Assembly: GCA_977006965.1 (NCBI GenBank) | Contig: OZ345365.1 | Location: 1,860,001-1,924,000 of the forward strand | Origin: Phymatolithon calcareum | Taxonomy: Eukaryota; Rhodophyta; Florideophyceae; Hapalidiales | Length of the DNA: 64,000 bases | Direction of reading: 5' to 3' | Part shown: one piece after another, positions 1 through 11,108 of the stretch | How the letters are laid out: every line of letters starts with the position of its first letter | How positions within the stretch are numbered: the first letter of the stretch is position 1 | Made by a program: the position numbers and the translations under genes | Notes under the pieces: model-generated | Told to the model about the DNA's origin: nothing | Seen by the model: the letters and a program-made list of their open reading frames with translations, nothing else | Database searches by the model: none

Positions 1-2
1 AT

Positions 3-1696
3 TGATTCACCCCATACAACCCAGCACTTGACCCCGCGTACGTACACGGTAACGTCTTCGCAACAACGAGAGGCAAGCATCCCGGTATCCCAAATACTTT
101 AAATGCCATGGCCCCACCTCCTAACTCGCACAAACAGGCCACAAAATACCCAGATGCGAACTTATGGTCAGTCGCTCATAATAAAGAACTGGATACCCTC
201 GATAAGATGCAGGCCTTCAAGTGGATTCCACGCAACGCAGGACCCATCAGCGCTAAAGTACTTCCACTAACAATGACGTACCGATACAAGCAAAACCTTT
301 CTAAGGTGAAACTGACCGTAAAGCACGATGTTCTGTCAGAGGTGACCTTATGGTCCCGGGCGAACACTATGACTGCACTAAAACTGTCACACACATGGCA
401 GACAAAACCTCTCTCCGAATACTATATTCAATCGCATCCGCGTACAACCTCTACCTCGAGCACATGGATTTACACTCCGCATACCTGCACGAAAAATTCC
501 AAAACACTAAACCTGTGTTCGTCTACCAGCATCCCCGTTTTTATGGGTCATATAAGCACAAACACCGCGTTGGAGAGCTCCTTGGAAACCTGTATGGCAC
601 GAAACAAGGCGGTTACACATATTTAGAAGCAGCGCGTAAATATCTTACACAACACGGCTACAGGTAACTCAAATCAGACCCCTGTCTGTTTATCAAGCGA
701 AAATCGTCGGAAGAATTCATTATCACAGCAGTTTCCATCGACGACTTTCTGGTGGCTGCAACACACAAAGAGCTCATAGACGAGTTGCATATTACTCTCA
801 AAGAAAAATACGACGTCAAGCGGTTGGGATACCCGACCCAATACCTCAATTGGAAGATCGTTTCTAGCACCCAGGGTATTCACGTATCGCAGCCGCACAT
901 AATCGACAGTATTGTGCACCAACTCAAACTGGGTGACGCTAAAACGCAAACCTACCCATAAGCTGACGGTATTGACCTCAGTTACGACAAAGAAACAGAA
1001 GATCTGAACAAGAGCATTCAAGAATTGTACGCAAAAATTATGGGAGACCTTCGCTACCTGACGGACTCTACACGATTCGACATCAACTTCATCGTCAACG
1101 TGCTCTCCCGAGCAACAAAAAAGCCAACATCCCGTAATTGGACTCATCTCAAAAGGCTTGTTAGGTACCTGAAGTCCACTCGAACGCACGGAATCCTGTT
1201 TCCGAAAACATCCGACGAGCTAACGACCTATGCCGATGCAGATTACGCAGGCTGCAGCGACACGCGAAAATCTACAAGCGGAATCGTGCACACACTGAAC
1301 AATGCGCCGATACTCTGGACATCACAACGCCAGAACACAGTGGCGCTGTCAACTTGTGAAGCTGAATACATAGCCGCAGCACAAGCGGCACAGCAGTCAC
1401 GGTGACTACGCAGCATACTCACTGAGCTGGGCCAAGCGCCCAAAGGTCCCACAAAATTGCAGATGGATAATCAGTCAGCAGTGAAAGTTGCACTCAACAA
1501 CGGCCAAACACGGAGAATCAAATACATAGACATACGCCATCATTTTGTGCAAGACCTCGTCCAGAAAGGCATAGTGGTTCCCGAATACACACCAACGACG
1601 AAAATGCTCGCCGACATACTCACCAAGCCAGTCAAGCAAGCGACACTCAAGGTATTGAAGAACAGGATACAGCTCGCCCCAGTCGCCCCTTCGTGA
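3..1696 (+). mobile_element. Decayed Ty1/copia retrotransposon pol: reverse transcriptase and RNase H
   Basis: This is the 3' part of a copia-type pol gene; the element continues off the left edge. The reverse-transcriptase start reads in one frame to about 345 and then shifts by one frame. From about 350 to the end the remaining frame carries the RT core (HMDLHSAYL, then LYGTKQGG), an altered catalytic box reading SIDDF where copia RTs usually have YVDD, and the C-terminal RNase H signature (YADADYAG, RKSTSG, STCEAEYIAA). In-frame stops lie at 665-667, 959-961 and 1403-1405, so at least one frameshift and three nonsense codons make it non-functional. The terminal stop is at 1694-1696, followed directly by a G-rich polypurine tract. 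The order RT then RNase H at the pol C-terminus, with integrase expected upstream, is copia-type rather than gypsy-type. Confidence 0.93.
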
Positions 1697-1782
1697 CGGG
1701 GGGGTTGTTATGATATGCGCTAATGGCACAGTCAAACTGCCACGAAGCGACGACTTTCGCGCCAATGTTATGATATGCGCTA
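1697..1782 (+). repeat. Polypurine tract and possible 3' LTR start with a 60-bp-spaced repeat
   Basis: Right after the pol stop is a run of G residues (polypurine tract, about 1698-1704) followed by TGTTATGATATGCGCTA at 1706-1722. The same 17 bases recur at 1766-1782, exactly 60 bp later. TG after a polypurine tract is what a 3' LTR start looks like, so the LTR probably begins at 1706 or 1766. The matching LTR end cannot be fixed, because a transposon inserted at 1860 and the 5' LTR lies outside the window. Confidence 0.5.
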
Positions 1783-1860
1783 GTTAGACACGTAGCTCTA
1801 GGCAAATGCCGGTGTGATGCTTAACGATTCTAGCAGTAGTAAAGACGTCAGGCGTTCACC

Positions 1861-2846
1861 AGGGGAATGTTAAGAGGGGGACAAAACCGAACAAGGTGTC
1901 ATACCACTTTTGCAAGTCTATCATATGTCGAGCCCTTATGAAGAATCGCATAATAGAAATACTAGCGAAAAAAACTTGCATTCCTCATGCGAACATTAGG
2001 AGTTCCTAATGTAGCGGGCAGCTCTCGTTGCTCGACTTATTTCTTGGTAAGAAATAACTAGAATTTAGATTATCGGGAAAGTGCCCATGAGGGCACCGCG
2101 CTCACTGCACAAACTGAGCCGAAAAAATTGAACGGTTATGAAATTACTTTAGGCAGTTTCGAGTTTTTGGCGGACATGTTTTCAACTCTACTGTGGCTTC
2201 TCCCCAAACCGACCTCAACAGACACGGGCACAAGCAAAGAAGCTCGCGCAGGCCGCATCTCCACCAGCTGATGAGGTGGAGATGTGGGATCAGAGTCGCG
2301 TGAGATAAATCGGAGTGAATGCGACTGACGTCGCCGCATAGTGTCAGCCGTCATCCTGAGCACGGCGAGAAGAGGGTGGTTCCGGCATTGTCTCCCTTCG
2401 CCTCTTCGCGCCATCTGCGCAGTTTTGGTTGTCTTTGGCGCCAAATTCTCAGGCCGAAGTGACGCGAGATTATTTTCCAAGCAGAGGATCCAAGCGATTT
2501 GGCCCAAAAGTTATTTTGCATGAGCTCAGGTTTCCCAATTGTGCCAAATGTATCCTGTCGTTGGCAGCCACGTCTCCACGTTTTTCTCACATCTTCGCGC
2601 TGCTGCAAGCATCCGCGTCGGATTCGGGTATGTCTAAGCAGCCATTACTGCACTGTTCGTGCTCTGTCATTGTGTTATTGGTGGCCGCCGTCGACACTCT
2701 GACAGTGCCTTGTTCTGTCAAAAAAATTGATACAGTGATTTCCTCATAATGCGCTCAGCACAACGCACGGCTCGATTTTCTTAGCGTGTTTGTTACAAAG
2801 TGGTATGACACTCGATTCGGTTTTGTCCCCCTCTTAAAATTCCCCT
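1861..2846. mobile_element. Mutator-like non-autonomous DNA transposon, 986 bp
   Basis: The terminal inverted repeats are about 50 bp long. The left end begins AGGGGAATGTTAAGAGGGGG; the reverse complement of the right end begins AGGGGAATTTTAAGAGGGGG, and the match continues with a few mismatches to about 1910 and back to 2798. GCGTTCACC lies directly outside both ends (1852-1860 and 2847-2855), a perfect 9-bp target-site duplication. Long TIRs with 9-bp duplications are typical of Mutator-like elements. No transposase is recognisable inside; the short open frames there look like chance. It sits in the presumed 3' LTR of the copia remnant, so it landed later. Confidence 0.8.
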
Positions 2847-2971
2847 GCGTTCACCATCACATACACACTCTCGTGAGAAGGCTCATTGCTGGCTCGTTCT
2901 GATTGGCTGACGATAGCAATAGGCTTAAAATACTATGATCCCAGATGGGATTGTACCATCCGGAGACGCGG

Positions 2972-3044
2972 AGCACCGTGGCGCAGTGGTTAGCGTGCTG
3001 GGCCCATAACCCAGCGGTCGCCAGATCGAAACTGGCCGGTGCTA
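2972..3044 (+). tRNA. Initiator tRNA-Met (anticodon CAT)
   Basis: A full 73-nt cloverleaf folds: acceptor AGCACCG pairs with CGGTGCT, D arm GCGC/GCGT, anticodon stem CTGGG/CCCAG with loop CCCATAA, T stem GCCAG/CTGGC with loop ATCGAAA, discriminator A at 3044. Eukaryotic initiator hallmarks are all present: an A1:T72 pair, three G:C pairs closing the anticodon loop, and A54 and A60 in the T loop in place of the usual TTC motif. Position 33 is C. The A box is TGGCGCAGTGG (2979-2989). The CCA end is not encoded, as expected for eukaryotes. Confidence 0.95.
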
Positions 3045-3058
3045 ATTCTCCCGTAATC

Positions 3059-3062
3059 TTTT
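3059..3062 (+). terminator. RNA polymerase III terminator of the initiator tRNA
   Basis: Four T residues lie 15 nt after the tRNA discriminator base, the usual distance and minimum length for Pol III termination. Confidence 0.6.
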
Positions 3063-3189
3063 GCTCTGCATCCGCAATTACAGAATTGAATGCTAAGCGT
3101 CTACCGACGTTCAGTACATACCGATTGCGGTCCCGGCGGCATGACGAGCGCCCGCAATTTGCCTTGCAGATTTTTTTCCCGCGCTGCGG

Positions 3190-6170
3190 TTCGTGAGAGG
3201 GCGAATGCGCGAAGGCGAGGGCCATTGTGACCTCTTTGGGTTGCGGCCAATTGTGCCGGAGCACGATGGTGATGCTGCACGCTACGTAGCGAGCGAGAAC
3301 GCTTTAGGTCGAAGAGGACGCGCGAGCACCGCGGCGCCGTTGCTGAAGTCTGAATTCATCTTGTCGTGCTGTGTTTGCCCGGCCTTCGCAGAAGTATCCA
3401 CCACGTTGTCAGTGGTTACGAGCGATTGTGTATTTCTAAAACCGAACTGCTAGCTGTGTATAGAATAATGGACGTGATTCACGCAATTGCTGCCACGCAA
3501 ACGCTTCCAATTTTCGTCCCGACCTTAACATCTTTGCACGCACGTCGCTGCCGCAAGTGTTCTTCGTCACTGCGCAAACTTCTGTGAGTCTTTCCAGCTC
3601 TGCGGGGGTTCATGGCACTGTTTCTCCCGTGGGCATATGCCAGGACCGATGCGGCGCGGGCGGACGAGTGAGATTTTGGAAAGTTGCGACTCTCGCTTGT
3701 GCTTCATACTGTTTCGGCCAATGCCTTGTTGCGAGATCGTACGCTGAAGTTCGACACCGGTTGCCCGGACTAATTGGGCTCTCGGCGCCAGGCACGCACA
3801 GCTCTCGCCCTTCTGCACCGCATTTCACCATGTCGTCGCGCAACGTGTGCAGTCGTGAGAGACTGGACGCGAAGGCGCTGGCAACGTCATGACACTTTTG
3901 TTCCTTGTTATGGCCTGTGCGGCAAAGTGTGCCGGGAGAACAACTGCGCTGATCTCCTGCCGCTGCATGTTTTTGCGGGCGAGCTCCCCTTGCGGAAACA
4001 GCCACTGTGCGACAAGGGCCCTTCTTGCCGTAATGCGTGCGAGGATACGATTACGTTTCACAAGCTGGTATGCCGGCTGCGTTTCAAGGAAGTATGGGGC
4101 TGATTCGTGCCATAATTGATTGCGCTGGCGCTTCCAAATTCTTGTCGACATCGTCACATCGCGCATTCTCTTGGTTGAGGTAATTTCTTTATATTGCGCT
4201 GCATCCTTGTTCGTGTTCCGAGCGTCCTGTGCGAGTTGCGGGGTCATATGGCGTTTTTCCTCTAGTTGGTTGCATTTGTCAGGACCGATGCGGTGGCGGC
4301 GGACGATGTGTGTCGTGAATGATTTGAAAACTCGCGGATCATTCCTATGTCTACCCATGTATTGTATTGTTTTTCTTCAGTGCCATATTTCTAGACTTCA
4401 GACGCGGAGCTTCGAAACCCGTAGCCTGTGCTTGATATTAGGAATTTCGGTTCCAATGCACGCACTCCTGTTCTTTTGCTCCGCATGTTTTGCCATTTTC
4501 ACCAACCGTTTCGTGAGGGACCGCACGCGAAGGCTCTGGCAACGTCGTGACACTTTCGTTCGGTTTTATGGCTTTTGCGGCGAGTGTGCCGCTGGCACAA
4601 TGGCGCGTCTACACGCTTTGTATCGAATATGCTTGTGTCGTCCATTACGCCAGGGCATCCCGCCCGAACCTCTGGTAATGGCGAAACGCATTTTCTTGTC
4701 GCAGTGCTGTATTTTGCACATCGTCGAGCGTTCCAGCTACCTCACCTGGGGTTGTCCGCCGTGCGTTTCTTTCCCTGTGTACAATCATTTATGACTGGTT
4801 TTGCGTGCAAAAGTGTCAACTCTCTGCCGCCGCACTTGTGCGCCGATGCTGATTCTGGACTTGCAGAGCGAACTCACTGAGAGGAAAGTGATCCGATGTG
4901 CGTCAAGGTGCGTGTTGTGTTGCGATTGCCGCGTTGGAGGATGAGGCTGTATTCGCGGTTCGGAATGCCTGTTGCGTTTCATGGTAGAATGATGATCATG
5001 ATTCACGCAAACTGTGTGTACCAATGCTTCTAAATTGTCGTGACGATCTGGGCACCGTCGCACGTTCTTCGTTGCGACGATTTCCTTGTGTCACACGGCA
5101 GGCAGGCACCCTTTCGTGAGTGTTCCAAACGTCTTGTTCGAGTTGCAGGGTCGAATGGTGCATTCTCTCGGTGGTTGCATTCAAGTAGTATTTTCTGCAA
5201 TGTCGTACCAAGCTTCCAAATCGGTGAGCTGTGAATAAGATTGGGCATTTCAGCTCCAGTTGCACGCACGCACGCACAGCGCTTCTCTTTACGCGCTGCT
5301 GATTTTACCATGCTTTTACGCATCGTTTCGTGAGACATCAGATGCGCGCTCCGATCAATCACATATTTCGAGACATCGTACGCAATTACGGCGGCAACGG
5401 CATGCACATTAGTTGTCCTTCTGCGCCGCTGAATGTACTGCCTTCAAGCAACGATTCGGCAGAGAACTTAAACGCGAAGGCTCTGGCAACCGCTTAACGC
5501 TTTGCCGATTTTTCTCGCTTTGTGCCTGACGATAACACAAAAGCGCAGCTACACGATATGTATCAAAAACGCTTTTCGTCGTGGGTGGCGCGAGAGCATC
5601 CCGCTCCGTTGGTCAAGGCGGAATTCATTCATTGCCATGTCATTCAGCATTGTCGTACACCAACTTCGTCAGTGGTCAAAGCTCGCATTTTCCGCGTTCT
5701 CGCGCATTCCAGCCGCCTCGTCTGCAGTACCGCCGTACATTTCTTTGTATGCATGCGTGCAATCATTTGCAAAAGCACCGAGGCACTGGCTGACATCACC
5801 CTGGCGCCGCGGCAGTTACTGGGTTTGCGGGACGATTCCCCTGTGCTCAAGAGTGTGTAATGCACGCCAGCGCGGCTCTTGTTTTGCGATTGCGAGCGTG
5901 CGAGACTTAGGTTGCATTTTTCAAACGGGATTGCCAGCTGTATGTCATGGAATGATGGCGGATATGCGTACCATTGTTATGTTCGGCAAAGATGCAAAAT
6001 TGTCGTCGGCACATGAGCACCATCGCTTGCACGTCACTGCAGCAATTTTTTATCGTCGCATTGCAATCTTTTGTGCGCCAGCCAACCGAGTTGCGGGGTC
6101 AAATGGCGCGCTTTCTCTAGGTGGATGCATTTGCTGGGATGAATAAATTACGGTGCGGGTGAAATGTTTT
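3190..6170. repeat. Degenerate tandem repeat, period about 0.9 kb
   Basis: Related segments recur in order. A GCGAAGG-CTCTGGCAACG segment appears near 3870, 4530 and 5477. A GAGTTGCGGGGTCA-ATGGCG segment appears near 4235, 5140 and 6089. A third segment around AATTCAT-TGCC or TGTCGT appears near 3350, 4690 and 5620. Spacing is roughly 0.65-0.95 kb. The copies are too diverged to align fully by eye. Several open frames of 100-220 codons fall here on both strands, but none resembles a known family and none is kept between copies, so I call no gene. Confidence 0.5.
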
Positions 6171-6392
6171 TGTCTTGAATGATTTTTGGCAACATGCGTG
6201 TCTTGCTTGACGTTCTGGAATTATGCATCATTCATCGGAGGGCGCGCCAGTCGACAACTCAATGATCCGGGCACTTTTATTACATTTTTATCGCATCATC
6301 GCTCCAACTCCTTGCGCACCAACCACCTTCTAATTTTTCTCCTTGCAATGGACAGACACCACGTGCGCATCTCCTCGGCACAACGGAGCGAG

Positions 6393-7450
6393 CTACTCCG
6401 GGTTTCCAAATTCGACATCCCCATGCACAAACAGCACATCTCCGCCAAACACGTAACGCGGGGAAGCGCCATCAGGGAGTTCTGTAATCTCCCTGTATCC
6501 GACACCTTCCATAAATTCCTGTATAGGTTTGTAAGAATTCTTACTAACCTCAATCGTCATGACATTAATCTTAACAGCACCCCAATCAATCCCCTTCAAT
6601 ACATGCAATTCATGCCCCTCAACATCCAAGCTGAGATAATCAATCTCGGTAACCCTTGTCCTTCTCAATTCCTTCCCGACCGTCGTGCATCGTACCTTCA
6701 TCGTCTTGATAGTTTCATTCATACTTTTCCAATATTCCAAACCCTTATTACTACTTTCAATCCCGCCCGATCCACCCTTCAGCACAAAATCCACCGTCTG
6801 TCCGTCGAATGCACCGACACATGTCGGGAGTAATCGACATGATCGCAATCTGTACAACTTTTCAAAATATCGCGGATTTCCTTCAACGCATATACCAGAC
6901 CAGCCTAGGCAACGATCCATGAAGAAAGTGTTTGAAAGTCCGATAGGTTCATTGGCGGCAACATCAAGATAATTCCCAGGTCGATTCAGTTTGGAAAAAT
7001 GATACTTGTACAGATAATAATCCTGTCTGAATTGTGAAAACATCGTTGTGCGACCGTCATCACATTTGAAATTGTCCGCCTCTTCGGCAACTTAAGTTCA
7101 TGTCCCCCGCACGTTCTTGTCAGCATTCCCCCTTCAATTATGCTCTCGCGCTTCGCAAAAGTGAATCACGTACCGCCTCGTCGCTTGCATTGCTTGTCAA
7201 ATGGAATCGGCTTCTTCTTCATCGTCGCGCACTGCACGGGCGCCGTATCCCAATCCGCGCGACGTTCCGCGATGGGAGAGAACGACTGTATCGATCGCGC
7301 TGTGCGCACAGTCTCCGCCGCACGTTCGCGTCTGCTGGCGGTGTAGACGAACGCCACAAATGCAAACAGGGCAACGCCCTTCACGGCCACGCTGGCCACG
7401 CTGAGAATGGCACGCGTCCGAGGTCCCGCCGCTTGCTTCGAAAGACCCAT
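6393..7450 (-). CDS. FkbM-family (Methyltransf_21) SAM-dependent methyltransferase, type II membrane anchored, two exons
   Basis: The model is exon 1 at 7450-7174, an 83-nt intron, and exon 2 at 7090-6393, giving 324 residues. Exon 1 begins at an ATG with A at -3 and G at +4 and encodes a short basic tail and one hydrophobic segment (about residues 14-37), so a type II, Golgi-like anchor is likely. Exon 2 carries the FkbM methyltransferase core: YLDVAANEP (SAM motif I), SNTFFMDRCLGWSGICVEGN, and the diagnostic DYLSLDVEGHE followed by VLKGIDW. Joining at donor GTACGT and acceptor TTAAG keeps the frame exactly and extends the conserved N-terminal side (FKCDDGRTT before the internal Met). FkbM enzymes often O-methylate sugars; the substrate here is unknown. 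The neighbouring glycosyltransferase, also membrane-anchored and divergent, suggests a shared role in glycan or cell-wall polysaccharide modification. An alternative upstream ATG at 7501 has weaker context. Confidence 0.85.
7091..7173 (-). other. Spliceosomal intron of the FkbM-type gene (83 nt)
   Basis: On the minus strand the intron starts GTACGTG and ends ACTTAAG. Exon 1 without splicing stops after one more codon, and exon 2 upstream of its first Met is blocked by a TAA. Removing these 83 nt joins phase-1 ends and restores one open frame. It is the only intron in the window that the sequence supports well. Confidence 0.75.
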
Positions 7451-8101
7451 CTTTGCGGAGCCGCTCACGCCGCGGTATAACAACGTGCTGTTCACCGTCA
7501 TGAAGTGCCCCAACTTCACCCTCGAAGATGGAGGGAAAAAGGGTGTAGTGGCGAGAGAACGCAAGCTTGTTTGGCACATTCAGCACATACAAACCCCATC
7601 GTAACGCTTTAGTATGTGGTGGCGGATGCTGAGACAAGCAGGGGAGGGGGGGAAATTCCGGGGGGCTTGACGAGATTATTCGAGCGTTGGTGTCAGTTGA
7701 AGAAGATTGTGTGATGGCGACATATCGTCCGTTTCAACTGTTTGCGACTGCATTTTCGCGAAAGGTTTGACACATCCGACTGACAGAAATTATTTCCACG
7801 TTTGCCGTTACACTCCACCACACGCCCTTTGCAATTTTTGAACCTGATCAGAACCGCGTTGTACGCACGCGTCGCACTGTTAATACTCACTGTACACACC
7901 AATATTCATGTTTTCTGACGATACGAGCGTCAACGGTGTCGTCATTGCCGTGTCAATGTCTTCAAATATTTTGCACCTCCCTCTTCGCCAAATGCGATCG
8001 ATCGACGCTCCCCATCTTGCCAAAAGCTATACTCTCCCGCTGCTTGCCCGACACATCGACTCCTCCTCTCCCCAACCCTCTGTGTGCGCGACCGTCTCGT
8101 G
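7451..8101. promoter_or_regulatory. Shared divergent upstream region of the methyltransferase and glycosyltransferase genes
   Basis: About 650 bp separate the two start codons, which point away from each other. No convincing TATA box or repeated operator-like motif is visible. A bidirectional promoter is inferred from geometry only. Confidence 0.4.
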
Positions 8102-9562
8102 ATGTTCAAAACCATCGATCCCGCGCCCGTGCTGCGCTCGCGCGCGCTCCGTCTTTGCGGACACTCACTGCTCGCCCTCGTCGCGCTAATGTCCATTGTC
8201 GCCGGTCAGATGGCCTATCTGCAACGTTCGCGACGTGTGTATTTCCCATTTGAACGCCGTCATGCACGCCGCCGCCCCCTGACTCTCTCCCAACTGCCGG
8301 CGCTCCGAAGGAATGCCAACAAAACGCAGGCAATGTTCAACATGCTTGCGGACGTCATGGTGCATCGGTACATTCGTTTCCATAAGCGTGAGCGGTTTCG
8401 CAAAACTTCTCGCAAGGTCATTTACACTGGTTATGGCAATCTGTACGGATTCGGGGACCGGTTTCGTGGCCTGTTGCATGCCTATCTGTGCGCCGTACTT
8501 TCTGAACGTGTGTTGCTCATCGCGTGGACGGAACCTTTTCCACTTTCGATTATTTTTCAATCTGCAAAAGGAGTTGATGTCATGTACAAACCTGATATCG
8601 ACGGTCATGGCGCCCTTTCTGCGGCAAAGGGAAACCGGTCTGATTTGGAGGCGGCGCGAAAGTTTGGAGGGAGCCGGTCTTGGGGGACCAATAGTCGCAC
8701 TTTTCCGTGGTGTAATTGCGGTTTGAGTAACCTTGGTTTACTACTCTCCCCGCATCAAACTGTCGTCATACGGTCTGAGACTCCTCCTAGTTTGCGTCGT
8801 TTATTTCGTGGCGTTCTGGCAAACAGGGATTTGAGCGTGTCGCGCGCGCTCGCCCCGCTCGCCCTGTTGTGGCGGGACGTGTCGGGTGCAATGGGGGACG
8901 ATGTGCTTTTTGCGCTAATTTTTCGCAGCATCTTGCGTCCGGCGCCGGAATTTCTAAACATGTTGGCAAGACAAGATACGCATCTTCGTGCTTTTATTCC
9001 CATGCGGCTGCGTTCTTTTGGAAGGAAAAGCTCTTCAGGGACGGGTGAGAACAGGACAAGGGGACATATTTCTGTGCATGCACGGTTGGGATATGGGTTG
9101 AACGAGAGCGATGAGTTTGCTTGGCGATTCAACCTAGGACGCAAAGGAGGCAATTTGAAACACATGGCGGCTTGTCTTGCGAAACGGGCGGCCCAACTCG
9201 CCGATGATATGGATATGCCGGATCCTCAGAAATTCTATCTGGCGACGGATACCGCTGAGTTTTCAGAGATGTTCAAGAGGGAGTTAAGGGGTAGGAGCAG
9301 AGATGCGATTGTAGGTGAAATTGTCGGCGAAAAGGTGCATTCGAAAAAGATGAACAAAAGTTCGGCTGTGGATCGCAAAGTGTTCTTGTCCACGGCGGCA
9401 GATCTGTTCTTTCTTAGCGCAGGTGAGGCAATGCTTAGTATGCCGAGTGGGTTTGCTAATCTGGCCAGATGGTTTGGAGAGATGCCTCACCGCACAGTTA
9501 CTCTTGCCACTTGTGTGAGAGAAGGGAAAGAAAATCTACGCGAGGAGATGGAGTTTAAATAG
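8102..9562 (+). CDS. Fucosyltransferase-like glycosyltransferase, type II membrane anchored
   Basis: Single exon, 486 residues from the ATG at 8102; an in-frame GTG at 8084 is less likely as a start. A hydrophobic segment at about residues 20-40 (SLLALVALMSIVAGQMAYL) follows a short basic tail, a signal-anchor layout typical of Golgi glycosyltransferases. The lumenal part has a GDRFRGLLHAYL region at about 118-129, matching the N-terminal nucleotide-sugar or acceptor lobe of GT-B fucosyltransferases, a SVHARLG motif at about 324-330 that parallels their HxR GDP-binding motif, and DLFFLSAGEAMLSMPSGFAN at about 434-453, parallel to the conserved C-terminal peptide of plant and protist fucosyltransferases. 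The donor is probably GDP-fucose, which is inference; the exact GT family needs a profile search. It is divergent from the FkbM-type gene. Confidence 0.75.
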   Translation: MFKTIDPAPVLRSRALRLCGHSLLALVALMSIVAGQMAYLQRSRRVYFPFERRHARRRPLTLSQLPALRRNANKTQAMFNMLADVMVHRYIRFHKRERFRKTSRKVIYTGYGNLYGFGDRFRGLLHAYLCAVLSERVLLIAWTEPFPLSIIFQSAKGVDVMYKPDIDGHGALSAAKGNRSDLEAARKFGGSRSWGTNSRTFPWCNCGLSNLGLLLSPHQTVVIRSETPPSLRRLFRGVLANRDLSVSRALAPLALLWRDVSGAMGDDVLFALIFRSILRPAPEFLNMLARQDTHLRAFIPMRLRSFGRKSSSGTGENRTRGHISVHARLGYGLNESDEFAWRFNLGRKGGNLKHMAACLAKRAAQLADDMDMPDPQKFYLATDTAEFSEMFKRELRGRSRDAIVGEIVGEKVHSKKMNKSSAVDRKVFLSTAADLFFLSAGEAMLSMPSGFANLARWFGEMPHRTVTLATCVREGKENLREEMEFK

Positions 9563-10584
9563 AAAACTCGAACCACATCTGCATATCCTTCGCGAGCAAA
9601 CAGAATGTGGAAAGGTCGAGCAACTGTAACACAATATCAAGCGATACGTTGAAGTATCTCAGTTAGCGTCTTGCGTAAAGAAAATATAGGCTTTCGGGAT
9701 ATCCATCAACATTTTTCTCTGTACAATGAGCTCTGTCGAGGGCACTTACACAATGAAAGAATTGAGTTGCGCTTCAACTTCATACTCGATTCCTCTTCGC
9801 TGTCCTCCTCCTCTTCTTATGGCATTTCAGCTCGGTAAGCTAACATCAATTTATGCTATCTTCTCGAGCACGGACGACATTGGTTGATCGATCAGTCAGC
9901 CCCAAAAGCCATATAATAATTCGGAGGCAGACTACCGCCATGTGGAAAGAGCAAGCAAGGTGTGTTCCTCTGCATTTAAAGCAAGAATACGATCATCCTC
10001 TATTGTTTCTCTTCGAGTGCTAATCTGCACAATATCGTGCTCTTCTTCCAGGCGTGATTCATGGAATTAAAAGTTTGGGTATTGCAGGTGCTTGAAGTAC
10101 CCAGCTGCTGTACATTTCTTTGACATGGACGTTTTTATATTTTTTGAAGCAACTGATTAGTTAGAAGCCCTCAATAGCACTCTTAAGACTGCACGAGAGC
10201 AGCTTTTCGGTACTTGTTCATGCTGCTATATCGCCTGGTCCCTAATACAGAGACTCGTAGTTCTCCATATTATCAGTTATGGTGACGATGTTGAGTAGTA
10301 GGGAGTCTATTGCCTTTTGCGTTGTTAACATTTCTCCGAAGTCCAGTTCATACTTTGTTAGGTTCTTACGTACGGCACGCTGATTGCGCACCGAAACTAA
10401 ATTAAAAGCGTATCCATCCATCGAGAACAACACGGTTTTAATCATTTTCAATGCAGATGACGGTCATATTAAACCAGCTAACGAAGTTTTTTCGAATGCA
10501 TAGAAATTTCTTCAACGTCGCGACATAGATGACGTAGGGCTGCGGATGTTTCAATAGACGCTCTCAACGGGCAGCCGCGGATGT
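9563..10584. other. Intergenic, nothing recognised
   Basis: AT-richer sequence after the glycosyltransferase stop. No open frame resembling a known family, no tRNA and no clear repeat seen. Confidence 0.5.
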
Positions 10585-11108
10585 TTGGTGAAATGATCCG
10601 GAATCTATGGAACCTTATGGAACGGTTATTTTCACGCGAGATTCAAATAGAGTGTGATTGGATACCGAGTCACTGAGGTGTCGCGAAGAATGAGGCTGCT
10701 GATGAACTTGCGCGGCGGGGAATTTCGGAATCGAGTCTGGCGCTGCACCAAGCGATACCTCTCACTTTGGAAGCGACACGATCCATCATCAAGCCTCCCT
10801 GTAGAAGCAAACCAGTGACCCTTCCTACGCTTCCGAAAGATCTGCACATCTCGCAGAGACGTGCAGAGGTGGTACTGCACGATCTCATAGTGAAATGCAG
10901 CTCTATTGTGGCAGCCTTTCACCATGGACACAGCGAGAATGAACCGCTTCTCTACGACCCAGTATGCAAGATGTGCCCGTATGGTGTCAAGGAGACAGTG
11001 GAGCACCTCATCCTACACTGTTCTGGGAGGACTGCCTCTCGACGACACTTCATCGGAAGAGTGCGAGACAAAACGTTAGAAAATCTGTGCAGGGAGAGAC
11101 CCGTATAG
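10585..11108 (+). mobile_element. LINE 3' remnant: RNase H end and zinc knuckle
   Basis: One frame reads through WIPSH, a stop, then NEAADELARRGI, the C-terminal signature of the RNase H domain found in several non-LTR retrotransposon clades. It continues to CKMCPYGVKETVEHLILHC, the Cys/His knuckle that ends many of these ORF2 proteins. The frame closes with TAG at 11106-11108. A TGA codon near 10677 breaks the RNase H part. This is a different LINE family from the ones at 13, 22, 32 and 35 kb, which show no RNase H. Confidence 0.75.

Noticed and set aside
2136-2608. Open frames of 60-123 codons inside the Mutator-like element as a transposase
   Set aside because: No transposase motif, overlapping on both strands, and the element is under 1 kb.
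3193-6146. Several 100-220 codon frames between the tRNA and the methyltransferase
   Set aside because: Low-complexity Cys/Arg/Ser-rich translations, no family resemblance, open on both strands, located in a degenerate repeat.
6186-6972. Plus-strand frames opposite the methyltransferase
   Set aside because: They overlap a recognisable FkbM domain on the other strand.
8084-8101. Start of the glycosyltransferase at the upstream GTG
   Set aside because: A good ATG at 8102 follows and still precedes the signal anchor; nuclear genes normally use ATG.
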